Counted from the first letter of the stretch, positions 15,983 to 25,273 are shown. The stretch: DNA of 36,760 nt from Puniceibacterium antarcticum (GCF_002760615.1 NZ_AWWI01000059.1:1-36760); one strand, 5' to 3'. The notes: generated by a model not told the origin, from the letters alone. Made by a program: numbers and translations.

Positions 15983-17446
15983 TTGGCCGACAGCAACGAC
16001 ACTAAGATCTGCACCAACTGCGTAGGGGAACCCTTTCTCCACGGCCTGATAGAGCAAAATGGCACAACTGATGCCTGCAGCTATTGTGGTGCAGCCGAAG
16101 AGGTGTGCATTTCCCTCGAGGAATTGGCTGACCACATCGAAGGTGCTTTCGAGCGTCATTATGAGCGAACTTCCGATCAACCAGACATGTATGAGTCAAT
16201 GCTCCTTCGAGATAGGGAAAGCGATTATGACTGGGATCGGCACGGTGAGCCGGTGCTCTACGCGATTTCCGAAGCCGCTTCGATTGAAGAGGAGGTTGCA
16301 CAAGATGTTCTTGATCTGCTCGAGGAACGTCACGCGGACCTCGAAATGGCCCAGATGGGTGAGGAGTGCGATTTCTCCAGTGAAAGCCACTATGAGTTAA
16401 AGAGCATCGAAGACCATGAGTTTGCCTTCGAGTTTAACGCCCTCGAACGCTCGCTTAAATCGGAGAGCCGGTTCTTCAGTCAGGGTGCTGTAACTTTTCT
16501 GGCTCGATTGTTCAGCAACATTGATGGACTTCAAACTGATGAAGGCCGATCAGTCACTGTCACAGCCGGACCTGAAGCTAACATTACCGGCTTCTTTCGG
16601 GCGCGCCTATTCCACAATGGCGATGAGTTGGACGCCGCGTTGGCGCGTCCAGATCTTCATGTTGGCCCCCCGCCAAGTCGGATGGCCCGCGCTGGACGGA
16701 TGAATGCGCATGGTATCTCTGTTTTTTACGGGGCCACTGACCCGGGGGTTGCTCTTGCAGAGGTTCGACCGCCCGTAGGAAGTCGCGCAGTTGTTGCCCG
16801 CTTCGATCTGGTGCGCCAAGTCCGATTGTTGGATGTAGAGGCGTTGCATTCGGTTTATGTCGAAGGCAGCATCTTTGACCCCAATCATCTCGATCAGTTG
16901 GCTCTATCCAAATTCCTTGGCCGTCTTAGTGATAGAATCACTATGCCCGTAATGCCAGACGATGAGCCCACGGAATATTTAATCACGCAAATGATTTCTG
17001 ACTATCTCGCGCAGCGACCGCTACCATGTCTCGATGGTATCCTATTTCCCTCAGTTCAGTGTCCAGGCAACCATCGGAATGTCGTATTGTTCCATCACGC
17101 ATCGCGCGTTCTTCAACTGCAGTTTCCCGAAGGAACTGAGCTTTCCGCGAGCCAGTCCCATTCTACCGATGAAGGGCCAGAGCCCGACTATTCGGTCTTT
17201 GAGGAAGTGCCAGCGCCAAATGATGAACCTGCCGAAGTGCTAGGAGAGAAAAATAATGTCCCAAACTTTACATTTATCCTGGATACGCATTCACGCGGTT
17301 TTAACTTCGACGACGATTATCGCGAAGAAAGCCTTCGCGTGATCGAAAGTATGGTTTCAGTTCACCATGTGAGGAGCGTAACTTTCGGCACCGACACTTT
17401 TTCGGTGAACCGACATCGTTCCGTCAATCGGGAACCACCTTTTTGA
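15983..17446 (+). CDS. RES-domain protein with N-terminal zinc/HEPN-RES region (candidate NAD+-degrading toxin)
   Basis: A 487-aa protein. The N-terminus has C10-x2-C13 and C32-x2-C35 with CSYCG, the zinc-binding start of the HEPN/RES N-terminal domain 1 family, followed by acidic helices (about 44-165). The RES domain (about 200-375) shows R206 in FFRAR, SRMARAGRMNAHG with YGATDPGVALAEVRP (E260) and ILFPSVQ (S357), the Arg-Glu-Ser set that names the domain. Known RES toxins phosphorolyse NAD+. The start is TTG at 15983 with AGAGGG upstream; the first ATG would remove the zinc motif. It is on the strand opposite the tail operon, AT-richer, and has no Xre-type antitoxin beside it. A role in abortive defence or superinfection exclusion is inferred. 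Confidence 0.8.
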   Translation: MADSNDTKICTNCVGEPFLHGLIEQNGTTDACSYCGAAEEVCISLEELADHIEGAFERHYERTSDQPDMYESMLLRDRESDYDWDRHGEPVLYAISEAASIEEEVAQDVLDLLEERHADLEMAQMGEECDFSSESHYELKSIEDHEFAFEFNALERSLKSESRFFSQGAVTFLARLFSNIDGLQTDEGRSVTVTAGPEANITGFFRARLFHNGDELDAALARPDLHVGPPPSRMARAGRMNAHGISVFYGATDPGVALAEVRPPVGSRAVVARFDLVRQVRLLDVEALHSVYVEGSIFDPNHLDQLALSKFLGRLSDRITMPVMPDDEPTEYLITQMISDYLAQRPLPCLDGILFPSVQCPGNHRNVVLFHHASRVLQLQFPEGTELSASQSHSTDEGPEPDYSVFEEVPAPNDEPAEVLGEKNNVPNFTFILDTHSRGFNFDDDYREESLRVIESMVSVHHVRSVTFGTDTFSVNRHRSVNREPPF

Positions 17447-17515
17447 AGCAAGACAAAGTAGCGGCCAATCGTTGACGTGCGATTTTGCGGCTCTATCGGG
17501 TTTGCATCGCGTTCA

Positions 17516-18151
17516 TCAGTCAAGTTGTTCCTCCTTCCAATTCGCCACGATCAACCCCGGCAGCCGCGCTTCAGCTTCTCGCGCCGGACCTTCCAGACTT
17601 AAGCGCTTGGGCAGCTTCACCTGTGGCACGAGGAGAAAGATCGGCACGGTGGCCACCCCGTGCCCGGTCTTCGACTTGGACGCGACCGCCCGGCCCTTGG
17701 AATTCAGTCGGGTTTCCGCCACTAGAAGGCTGGGCTGACCGCGCCGATAGACGAAACGCAGGCGCTGACCGGTACGCTGTTCCCAGCCGCCTGGGGTGAT
17801 CCGTTTGTTCCCGACGCCCTTCTTGCCTGCGGCTGCCGTCGGGAGCGCCAGCCAAAAGCCGTTCTTCGTCCGGATCAAGGTGCCGCGATCGAAGGCATCG
17901 ACCACCTTGGAGGCGTTGGAATAGACCACCGCGGCTGCGCGGATCGATGCGCCGGTGGTCGGGTATAGCTTCTTGCGGATCGAATTCGCGAGACCTTGGC
18001 CCAGCGCCGCGCCGGTGATCTGGCCGCGCCAAGCTATTTGCAATCCGCTGGCCGCCTCGGAAACCCCGGCCGTCACTGCGCGTTCGGCCGCCTCCAACTC
18101 CTGCTTCATCATCGCCCGGATATCGCCCTGAATGTCGGTGATTAGTTTCAC
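17516..18151 (-). CDS. DUF6441 family neck/tail-completion protein
   Basis: A 211-aa basic protein, N-terminal helical (MKLITDIQGDIRAMMKQELEAAERAV), then a region with SIRKKLYPTTGASIRAAAVVYSNA and RTKNGFWLALPTAAAGKKGVG. These features and its position between connector and tail terminator match DUF6441, common in Rhodobacterales prophages and probably analogous to HK97 gp10-type tail completion proteins. The start overlaps the connector stop by 4 nt (ATGA). The stop at 17516 is about 70 bp from the convergent RES gene end. Confidence 0.75.
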   Translation of the reverse strand: MKLITDIQGDIRAMMKQELEAAERAVTAGVSEAASGLQIAWRGQITGAALGQGLANSIRKKLYPTTGASIRAAAVVYSNASKVVDAFDRGTLIRTKNGFWLALPTAAAGKKGVGNKRITPGGWEQRTGQRLRFVYRRGQPSLLVAETRLNSKGRAVASKSKTGHGVATVPIFLLVPQVKLPKRLSLEGPAREAEARLPGLIVANWKEEQLD

Positions 18152-18462
18152 TGCGCCCGGGCCTCGGCCAGCCAGACCAGCCGGTCGGTGTCGCGGGTCG
18201 GGGTGCCTTGGACCTCGTGCAAGTGGTCTGCGATTTCCAATGTGTCGCCCGCGGACAGCACTGGCGCATCGGCGAGGCGGATGTTCAGCAGCATGGTGTC
18301 GACCACGAACCGCCCCTCGCCGAAACTAACGAACTGGTCTGGCATCACCCGGATCACCCTGATCGGCTGTGCCGGACCGGTGCCGCCGAGGCGCAGCAGC
18401 GCATCGACGGCAAGGTTCTGGTCCGCGAAGAGCGAATCCGTGGCCAGATCGAAGGCGGTCAA
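18148..18462 (-). CDS. Head-tail connector / head completion protein (TTG start)
   Basis: A 104-aa protein (LTAFDLATDSLFADQNLAVDAL to LVWLAEARAQ), mostly beta-stranded in appearance, of the size of head-tail stopper proteins. There is no ATG in the conserved part. The best start is TTG at 18462, which overlaps the stop of the DUF2190 gene (TTGA arrangement), so it is probably translated by coupling. A longer reading to 18594 would run through the DUF2190 gene in a basic, low-complexity frame and is not credible. The function is inferred from size and its place between decoration protein and DUF6441. Confidence 0.65.
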   Translation of the reverse strand: MTAFDLATDSLFADQNLAVDALLRLGGTGPAQPIRVIRVMPDQFVSFGEGRFVVDTMLLNIRLADAPVLSAGDTLEIADHLHEVQGTPTRDTDRLVWLAEARAQ

Positions 18463-18800
18463 TTGGCGCTGGCCGCTGTCAGGCGGACGCGACCGGTCGT
18501 CTCGCCTGCACCGGCGCCGACCGCCAGGACGGCAACGCCCACCAGCTTGTTTGTGGCCACCACGTTGGTCACCCGGGACGTGGCGACATCCCAATAGATG
18601 AGCTGGCCGACGGTCCAGGCTTGCGAGGCGGTCTTGGTCAGATCGTAAATGCCGTTCATGACAAGCACCAATGGGTCGCCGATCGCGGCCGCGTTCTCGG
18701 CGATGCCGAAGAGCGAGCCGATCAGCACCGGTTGTCCGGAGGTGGTGACCGCAGTGGCAGTCAGGGTGACGCGGTTGCCCACGCCGATGAAGTTTTTCAT
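18459..18800 (-). CDS. DUF2190 capsid decoration/stabilisation protein
   Basis: A 113-aa protein (MKNFIGVGNRVTLTATAVTTSG, YDLTKTASQAWTVGQLIYWD, LVGVAVLAVGAGAGETTGRV) matching DUF2190, a small beta protein related to lambda gpD-like head decoration proteins. It follows the major capsid gene with a 36-nt gap, as is usual. A GGAG-type ribosome-binding site (CAGGAGACC) lies upstream of 18800. Confidence 0.82.
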   Translation of the reverse strand: MKNFIGVGNRVTLTATAVTTSGQPVLIGSLFGIAENAAAIGDPLVLVMNGIYDLTKTASQAWTVGQLIYWDVATSRVTNVVATNKLVGVAVLAVGAGAGETTGRVRLTAASAN

Positions 18801-18836
18801 CAGAGGTCTCCTGAGATTTGGGGGTGGTGGGGAGGA

Positions 18837-20837
18837 TCAGATGCCCGCGTTGCGGTAGAGGCCGCGCCAGTCGATGGCTTTGGAGGCGAAGTCGTGTCGA
18901 GCTTTGATTTCCATGCCGTCGACCTCGAAGCCCATGCGGGTTTCGGTGTAAACGCCGTTGCTGCCGTCGAGATAGGCGTATTCCACCGTGTCAATCCGGT
19001 TCGGATCGGCGGCGAGGAACCACGGATCGGCCCCGGCGGCCGGGATCAGGCGGGGTTCCTCGATCGGCTCAAGGCGTCCGGCGAAAGCGTTCACGCCCGC
19101 CACCGCATTAGGTGTGGTGGCGGTGACGTTCTTGCGCGCTTCGACCGACCGGCTGCCAGGAGGGGTGATCAGATAGCGCGGCTGGACCGAGATTTGCCGG
19201 GCCTCCAGTCCGCGCTGATTTCCAAAAAGCCGGTAGGCTTCCGCGAGGGTGGTCTCAGAAATCGCCCCGGCGGTGCCGAGATTGCCGTGGCCTGCGTTGA
19301 AGAGAGCCACGCCGTCGCCCATCAGCGGGTTGGAGGTCAGGATCGAATAGACCAGATCGGACTCGAGATCAGCCGCCGAGGCCCCGAAAGCCGAAGGAAT
19401 ACGGGTGAAAGCATCGAGATCGTCGTTGATCAGCGTCTGGCGGGTGATGCCAATGATCCGGCCATAGGTCAGCAGGGCATAGACTTCGCGGCCCTCGCCC
19501 ATGGTCCCGTAGGTGAACTCGCCGCTTTCAGGCACGCGCAACAGGTCCGGGGCCCCGGCAAGCTGGGTGCGCTGGACAGGGCGGAAGTCGGTGATCGTCG
19601 CCTGCCGCGCCCAAGCGGTGAAGGTGCGGGGCGTGCTGTCATAGGCCGAGCGCAGGGTCTTATTGGCGACGTTTGCGAGGATGAACGGGAAATCGGCGCT
19701 GGAATGATAGCCGGGCCCAGCGCGTTTCTGCAGCGCTTCGGTCGCCAGTTCCATCCGCGACAGGCCTCGGGTGCTGATCCCGCGGCGTTCGAGCGCATGA
19801 CGGGCCATATCGAGAAGATTGAGCCCACGGAATTCCCGCGCCGCATCGGTCAGCTTGTGCAGGCCGGGCGAATGGCGGTGCAGCAAGGCGTCCGTCACAG
19901 CATCGCGATAGGCGATTTCGATGGCGCCACTGTCTCGCGCCGCCGCCGGGACCGTTGCACCGGTGCGGGTGCCGACGGTATCAGCCTCGGCCAGCTTATC
20001 GAGCACAGCGCCGCGGGCGACATTGAGCGACACGCCACGGCCGATCAGATCAGCGGCAAAGGTGTTGTCGAGGCCGTGGCGCTGGCAGAGCGTCAGGATA
20101 TCCGCCGCCGCGCGCTGCGCCTCGGCGCGGATCGCATCGGCGTTCGGCGGAGCCGCGGCGATCACCGGTGCCGGGGGCTGGACAGGATCGATGGCGCGCG
20201 TGACGGGTGCGGGCGCGGCAACGGCTGCAGGTTGGATATCGTCGGGCATTGGGGCCTCCAAGGTTGGGGTTGCATGGCGAGTGAGGGTGCAAGTGTTCAT
20301 CGTGGCGCTGCGGATGGTGTCAGACCGGACCCGTGCGCCGGGATCGGCGCCGATCGCCACGGCGGAGATTTCAAGCGGTTCCCAATCAACGGCGCGCCAG
20401 AGTTCAGGGGCGCCGTCGCGTTTAGTGATGTCATAGCGATGGACGCGGTAGCCGACCGAGACGTTGCGGATGATGCCGCCTGCGATGTCGCGGAAGATCG
20501 GCTCGACGTCGGCCCGCTCGCTGAAGCGGATCGTGGCGGTGCCCTGGCCGTTGGCGATCCGGGCTGATCCGTCGACGACCACACCGAGGACCGAGTCCAG
20601 CGACCAGGCATCATGGGAATTCAGGAACGGCGCGCCGCCATTCAGGCGGTCCAGCCGGACTGCTGATCCGTCCAGCGACAGTTCCTCGTCGACCGCCTCG
20701 TCCCAGAACCGGGCTCGCCGGACAGTGGCGCCGGTGGTCCAGATGATTTCAACCGTTCGGGCGGCCTCGTCGACGGAACCCGCGCGCACGGACGCCATCC
20801 GCCCCTGCAGGGGCAGATCGATGATGTCTTTCGGCAT
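18837..20837 (-). CDS. Prohead protease - major capsid protein fusion
   Basis: A 666-aa protein joining two usually separate functions. Residues about 1-175 are an HK97-type prohead protease (U35-like) with H75 in FLNSHDAWSLDSVLG and S127 in IIRNVSVGYRV as probable catalytic residues. Residues about 195-290 form an Ala/Pro-rich and helical linker resembling a scaffold (delta) domain. Residues about 330-666 are the HK97-fold capsid protein (TAWARQATITDFRPVQRTQL, SDLVYSILTSNP, DGMEIKARHDFASKAIDWRG). The frame is open across the junction with no internal stop. Self-cleavage presumably frees the capsid domain during maturation. The same fusion exists in other alphaproteobacterial prophages. Confidence 0.87.
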   Translation of the reverse strand: MPKDIIDLPLQGRMASVRAGSVDEAARTVEIIWTTGATVRRARFWDEAVDEELSLDGSAVRLDRLNGGAPFLNSHDAWSLDSVLGVVVDGSARIANGQGTATIRFSERADVEPIFRDIAGGIIRNVSVGYRVHRYDITKRDGAPELWRAVDWEPLEISAVAIGADPGARVRSDTIRSATMNTCTLTRHATPTLEAPMPDDIQPAAVAAPAPVTRAIDPVQPPAPVIAAAPPNADAIRAEAQRAAADILTLCQRHGLDNTFAADLIGRGVSLNVARGAVLDKLAEADTVGTRTGATVPAAARDSGAIEIAYRDAVTDALLHRHSPGLHKLTDAAREFRGLNLLDMARHALERRGISTRGLSRMELATEALQKRAGPGYHSSADFPFILANVANKTLRSAYDSTPRTFTAWARQATITDFRPVQRTQLAGAPDLLRVPESGEFTYGTMGEGREVYALLTYGRIIGITRQTLINDDLDAFTRIPSAFGASAADLESDLVYSILTSNPLMGDGVALFNAGHGNLGTAGAISETTLAEAYRLFGNQRGLEARQISVQPRYLITPPGSRSVEARKNVTATTPNAVAGVNAFAGRLEPIEEPRLIPAAGADPWFLAADPNRIDTVEYAYLDGSNGVYTETRMGFEVDGMEIKARHDFASKAIDWRGLYRNAGI

Positions 20838-20849
20838 GATTTGCTCCGT

Positions 20850-22394
20850 TCAGGCTTGGCTGGGATCTGGCAGCGGTTTGGACGTCTCGCCGTCCAGCGA
20901 TCCGGGGTCTTGGCTTTGCACCTGCCCGCCGCGGCTGACCTTTCGCGGATCGCTGTCGAAAATCAGGTTCATGGTATCGGCGAGGAGCGCAAACTCCTGC
21001 CATTCTTCCAGCACCTTGCGCGGATCGTAGCCGCGCTTGGCGATCTGCTGGGCGATGGTCGAAAACCCGGCGCGGGTCTCCAACAGGTCGGTGGTTGCAT
21101 CCTGCAACGGATTGACGCTATCGAACTTCGGCGGCGCCCATTCGACCGGCACATCGGCGGTTGGGATCAACCCGGCTGCAAAGGCTGCCTCGCAGAACCA
21201 AGCCCAAATTGGCTGACAGAACATTGGGATGATCATCTGCCATTGCATGGCCTCCACCATCCGGCGGAATTCGTTCAGGCCGACGCGACTGGACGAAAAG
21301 TTCACCTGTGACAGATCGCCCGTCATCAACTCATACGGCACCCGCCAGCCTGCGGCGATGATGTGCAATTGCACCCGGTGCCATTCATAGACGCCTGCAG
21401 TGGAGGCGGGCTGGTTGAACTTGATGTCCTTGCCGCCCCGCGCATAGGCAATCAGCCCCGGTTCAAACTGCTCGATCCGGTTCCCATCAGCATCCTGCAC
21501 CACCGGGGCGATCGATTGCTGGGTTTCGTCATCGCCAAAGACGATGCCGACGAGGCAGGCTTCGGTCTTCTTGCGCACCAACTCGGCCCGCTGCCAGTCG
21601 TCGACATCGCGGAGCGCCGCCATCGCCGGGGTGCCCCAGGGCACGCCGCGCGATTGCACCCGCTGGCGTTCGAACAAATGCGCCACCCGATCGGCCGGGA
21701 TACGGACAGACTCAAACCGACGCGAAAACACCGGGGCCGCATCGCCCGGGTGATCGGGATACATCCAGTAGGCGGTGCGCCGACCGGCGCTGTCATGCTC
21801 GATGCCGTACCTAATCCGTGCCCCACCGGCGCGATCCTCGAATTTCGCCGCATCAAGGTGGTCGGCCTCCTTCAGTTCAATCTGCAGCGGAACCATCAGA
21901 CCCGCCGAGCGTGGGCGGCGCACACGCAGGGCAAACACATCACCGCCCTCGATGGTTTCGCGCATCGCCAGCGACAACAGCCCGTGAAAATCCGTGTGGC
22001 CATCGGCGTCACACTGATCCGCCCAGCGCGCCCAGAGATCATCGACCAGCTTGTTTAGCGCCTTGTCGGCGCCTGCCGCCCGCGGCCGGATGCCGGTGCC
22101 GACAAGACTGTTGACCAGCACGGCCACGGCCTTCGCTGCGAGGGGATTGTTGCGCACGAGATCCCGCATCCGATCGCGCAGCAGCGGCGCGGCGAGACCG
22201 ATCTCCGCATCGGCCGCTTTGCCGCTAGTGGTCCAGCCGTCGGTGCCGCGACCTTTGGTCGAGCCATCATAGGCCCGGCGCAGATTGCCCAGCGCGATCC
22301 GGGCAGCATAGCGCTGCGAGGCGGCCTGCGGCGATATCAGCGCCACTGCTCGATCGATCAGGCCCCAGCGGATTGTGGGTGGGGTCTTGGTCAC
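20850..22394 (-). CDS. Portal protein, lambda gpB-like family
   Basis: A 514-aa protein of the lambda portal family (TIGR01539 type). Recognisable blocks include RDLVRNNPLAAKAVAVLVNSLVGTGIRP (about 95-125), FALRVRRP, then IELKEADHLD, HVFERQRVQSRGVPWGTPAM-like text near 245 and INFSSSRVGLNEFRRMVEAMQW (about 365-390). It forms the dodecameric portal ring through which DNA is packaged. The start overlaps the stop of the joining-protein gene by 4 nt. The Asp/Pro-rich C-terminus (about 480-514) is poorly conserved in the family. Confidence 0.9.
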   Translation of the reverse strand: MTKTPPTIRWGLIDRAVALISPQAASQRYAARIALGNLRRAYDGSTKGRGTDGWTTSGKAADAEIGLAAPLLRDRMRDLVRNNPLAAKAVAVLVNSLVGTGIRPRAAGADKALNKLVDDLWARWADQCDADGHTDFHGLLSLAMRETIEGGDVFALRVRRPRSAGLMVPLQIELKEADHLDAAKFEDRAGGARIRYGIEHDSAGRRTAYWMYPDHPGDAAPVFSRRFESVRIPADRVAHLFERQRVQSRGVPWGTPAMAALRDVDDWQRAELVRKKTEACLVGIVFGDDETQQSIAPVVQDADGNRIEQFEPGLIAYARGGKDIKFNQPASTAGVYEWHRVQLHIIAAGWRVPYELMTGDLSQVNFSSSRVGLNEFRRMVEAMQWQMIIPMFCQPIWAWFCEAAFAAGLIPTADVPVEWAPPKFDSVNPLQDATTDLLETRAGFSTIAQQIAKRGYDPRKVLEEWQEFALLADTMNLIFDSDPRKVSRGGQVQSQDPGSLDGETSKPLPDPSQA

Positions 22395-22600
22395 CGCGCA
22401 CCCCGGCGGAAACCAGCGAAGCCTGCAACGGGGAGGGGGCTGCCGGTGATCTGCGCCATTTCGGATTCGATGATGCGAACGCGGGACAGCAAATCGGCGG
22501 CATTGCCGTATTCCACTGTCCGGCCATCCGAGGTCACGCGCAGCGTGCCAGCAGCATAAGCCCGTTTGAGCGCATCCAGTTCAGCTTGCGTCCATGCCAT
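22391..22600 (-). CDS. gpW-like head-tail joining protein
   Basis: A 69-aa protein starting MAWTQAELDALKRAYAAGTLR with a TVEYGNAADLLSRVRIIESEM block, the pattern of lambda gpW family proteins, which are 60-80 aa and encoded between large terminase and portal. It sits 1 nt after the terminase stop and overlaps the portal start by 4 nt. Confidence 0.85.
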   Translation of the reverse strand: MAWTQAELDALKRAYAAGTLRVTSDGRTVEYGNAADLLSRVRIIESEMAQITGSPLPVAGFAGFRRGAR

Positions 22601-22601
22601 C

Positions 22602-24584
22602 TCAGAACCATTTCTTTCTCGGGCCCATCCAGGGGGCGGGTCGTTTTGCGGTTGTCGGTGGTGCGGGCCGGTTTGGCTGTCCCGCTGGCAAGGCGTCGGT
22701 TTGTCCCGTCGCCATTTGCGCTTCCAGCTGCTCCCAGCGCAGGTTGTCCCAGCGATCGATCCCCATCAGCCAGGCGGCGGCGCGGGCATAGACCCTGCAG
22801 TCGAGCGCCTCGTTGCGTTCGCGCGTTTGCTGCCATTCCAGCCGCTGAAAACCTTGCCGGGTCTTGATCGTCATCAGCTGCTCGGCGGTCAGCTGCTTCA
22901 TCCATTCCGCCGTTGTGCCTTTCGGGATGTGCACAAACCCGTGCGGCCATTCCCCACCCTCGGCCAGTTCTTCGTCAGTCGGGGCGACAAGGCGCAGGAA
23001 ACGATAGGTCTCTGACTTGAACACCGCACCGGCCACTTTCCAAAGCTGTACCCCACGCCGGAGCTTGCGCCCGGCCTCGGTCACTTCGACATAAGTCGGC
23101 CCGTCGACCGGCGTGGTGCGGTCAAATCCAGCGACACCCTTGATCGCGATCACCTGTCCGCGCCCGGCTGCCCGTACCCAGGAATAGACCGCATCGGTGG
23201 TGACACCGTCGCCCGAGTCGATTGCCATCCGCGCTAATGCCATCCGGCATCCTGACGCGTGCTCCCATGTTTGCCCCAGAAGCTCCGAAAGCTGCGCCCA
23301 GACTTCCGGCCTCGCGGTATCACCTTCCAAAACCACATGATCGACCAGCCAGGAGCGCAGATTACGACCCCAACCCCAGACATCGACCTCGATCCGGTCG
23401 CGCTGCACATCGGCCCCGGCGGTCAAAAGCAACACGCCCTCTGGCGCCATCCCAAGCTGCCAATCTGCCCGCCGCTCATAAAGCCGCTGCCAGTCCGGTG
23501 CCTCGCCGCGTTCCTGCCATGTCTCGCCAAGGACGGTGTTTTTAAGCGTCTTCAGCGCCGCATCATTCCCCAGCGCTCCTTCCCATCCGCGGGCGATCTC
23601 TTCCCAGGACAACCACCCGAGCGGCGAATAGAGACCGGAAATGTGATAGCCGACCACGCCCGCGGCTTTCGCTGCCGCCTGCACCTCGGGCGCAGCGGTA
23701 GCTTGCCAGCCCGCGCCATTCTCTTCCGCCATCATCCATGTCTTGTGCCGCTCAGCGATCGGCGCATCGCAATGCTCACAGAGATACTGCACCGTCTCGG
23801 CTTTGCCCGGTTCCCAGCGCAGCCGTTCGAATTGCAGCCATTGCAGCCCGCCGCAATGTGGACAGGGCACGTGATAGCGCTGCTGGTCAGACAATTCCCA
23901 CTCCCGCTCAATCCGGCTCAAGCCTTTCAGCGTTGGCGTCGATGCCAGAAACACCTTGCTGCGATGCCCGAAGCTGATGGTCCGAGCCTCGGCCAAAGCG
24001 ATCGGATCACCCTCGCCATCGACATCGCCCGGGTATGCATCGACCTCGTCGAGAAACACCCAGCGTGCGGGCATCGAGCGCAGGCCCACGGCAGAGTTCG
24101 CGCCGGTCAGGATCAACTGGCCACCCGGAAACCGCTTGCCCAGAATGGTGTTCCCGGCATCCCGCGACCGTGAGGGCAGCACCAACGCCCGCAAATCCGG
24201 GCTTTCCTCAATCAGCGGATCGATCCGCTGCTGTGACAAACGTTTCGCCAGATCAACGGTCGGCTGCACGGCCAGAAATGGCCCAGGCGCCCGGTGCATG
24301 CAAAAGCCGATCCAGTTGTTGCCCGCCTCGGTCGCCCCAACCTGTGCCGCTTTCATGAACACCACCCGCTGCGCTGGATGGCGCGGCGACAGCGCATCCA
24401 TCACCGCCTTCATGTAAGGCGTCCGCGCGGTCCGATAGGGCCCGGCTTCCGAAGCAGCGCGAGACGACAAAACCCGGTGCCGGTCGGCCCATTGCGAGAC
24501 GGTCAGCGACGGATCAGGCGCCAGACCGGCCATCCATGCGCGTCGGACCTCTTCAGCCCCATCGAAGCTTTCAGCGGAGCTCAA
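22602..24584 (-). CDS. terL: Terminase large subunit, lambda gpA family
   Basis: A 660-aa packaging motor/nuclease. The ATPase half (about 1-270) has a Walker A-like KAAQVGATEAGNNW (about 75-88) and Walker B VFLDEVDAYPGDVDGEGDP (about 175-193), and a zinc-finger-like CPHCGG with CEHCD (about 240-275). The nuclease half has LLTAGADVQRDRIEVDVWGWG and ARMAIDSGDGVTTDAV, acidic positions typical of the RNase H-like nuclease. The gpA family generally cuts at cos sites, giving cohesive ends. The start overlaps the small-subunit gene by 14 nt. Confidence 0.92.
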   Translation of the reverse strand: MSSAESFDGAEEVRRAWMAGLAPDPSLTVSQWADRHRVLSSRAASEAGPYRTARTPYMKAVMDALSPRHPAQRVVFMKAAQVGATEAGNNWIGFCMHRAPGPFLAVQPTVDLAKRLSQQRIDPLIEESPDLRALVLPSRSRDAGNTILGKRFPGGQLILTGANSAVGLRSMPARWVFLDEVDAYPGDVDGEGDPIALAEARTISFGHRSKVFLASTPTLKGLSRIEREWELSDQQRYHVPCPHCGGLQWLQFERLRWEPGKAETVQYLCEHCDAPIAERHKTWMMAEENGAGWQATAAPEVQAAAKAAGVVGYHISGLYSPLGWLSWEEIARGWEGALGNDAALKTLKNTVLGETWQERGEAPDWQRLYERRADWQLGMAPEGVLLLTAGADVQRDRIEVDVWGWGRNLRSWLVDHVVLEGDTARPEVWAQLSELLGQTWEHASGCRMALARMAIDSGDGVTTDAVYSWVRAAGRGQVIAIKGVAGFDRTTPVDGPTYVEVTEAGRKLRRGVQLWKVAGAVFKSETYRFLRLVAPTDEELAEGGEWPHGFVHIPKGTTAEWMKQLTAEQLMTIKTRQGFQRLEWQQTRERNEALDCRVYARAAAWLMGIDRWDNLRWEQLEAQMATGQTDALPAGQPNRPAPPTTAKRPAPWMGPRKKWF

Positions 24585-25179
24585 TTTTCACCTCCGCCAT
24601 CTCGGTCAGGTGCTGGCGCAGATAGATGTCCAGAACCTGCTCCATCCGATGGGCATCGACGCCCAGTTCCGCCGCCATGTTGGCCGCCACCCGCGGCGGC
24701 CAGTTCAGCCAGGCATCCCGCTCCCGCCGTGCCAGATCGAAGACCATCGCCGTGGCCCGGGCCCGGTCGATCACCTCGGCCTTCATCTTTTCCAGCCGGA
24801 CCTTGGCTGTCTGGGCCTTCAAAACCTCGTTGGCCATCCGGGCACGCAGGAACGATACCTCGCCGCCGCTGGCCTCAGTTCCGCCCGGATCGGTGCCCGC
24901 ATCGCGCAACGTATCGGCCACGGCCTTGATCGCCGACTGCGGCACCGGCTTGGTCGCGGCCGCCCGCGCCGTGCCCGCGGCCGTTTCCGCGCCCATCTGG
25001 CGCGCGTGCAGGCCGCGCTGTTTCGCTGGATCGGTCTGTGCGCCCCATTCGGCATCGGCGCGATCGGGGTCAATCGTGCCGTCCGGCAGGGTCGTGATCC
25101 GCCCGGTGGCAATGGCTTTGCGCACCGCCGCCTCGGAGACGCCGCGCTGCGCCGCATAGCTTCTCCGGGACACTCCCAT
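24571..25179 (-). CDS. Terminase small subunit (Nu1-like DNA-recognition protein)
   Basis: A 202-aa protein with an N-terminal winged-helix-like segment (MGVSRRSYAAQRGVSEAAVRKAI, about 1-30, then a charged turn and DPDRADAEW), a flexible Ala-rich middle, and a C-terminal coiled-coil/oligomerisation part (about 108-200, RMANEVLKAQTAKVRLEKMKAE). This layout and its place immediately before terL identify it as the small terminase that recognises the packaging site. The packaging site is probably nearby, in the 94-bp gap 25180-25273 or the adjoining genes, but I could not pinpoint it. Confidence 0.78.
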   Translation of the reverse strand: MGVSRRSYAAQRGVSEAAVRKAIATGRITTLPDGTIDPDRADAEWGAQTDPAKQRGLHARQMGAETAAGTARAAATKPVPQSAIKAVADTLRDAGTDPGGTEASGGEVSFLRARMANEVLKAQTAKVRLEKMKAEVIDRARATAMVFDLARRERDAWLNWPPRVAANMAAELGVDAHRMEQVLDIYLRQHLTEMAEVKIELR

Positions 25180-25273
25180 TCTGATCGAAACCTCATTTAT
25201 TCAGTGACTTAGGAGTTGCTCTCTTTGGGTCTCGTGCGCTGTCTGCAGCCATCTCAACGCAACGGAGGCCGCC

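Noticed and set aside
18369-20567. Plus-strand open frame of 732 codons opposite the protease-capsid fusion
   Set aside because: Same reason: low-complexity antisense composition, while the minus strand encodes clear protease and capsid motifs.
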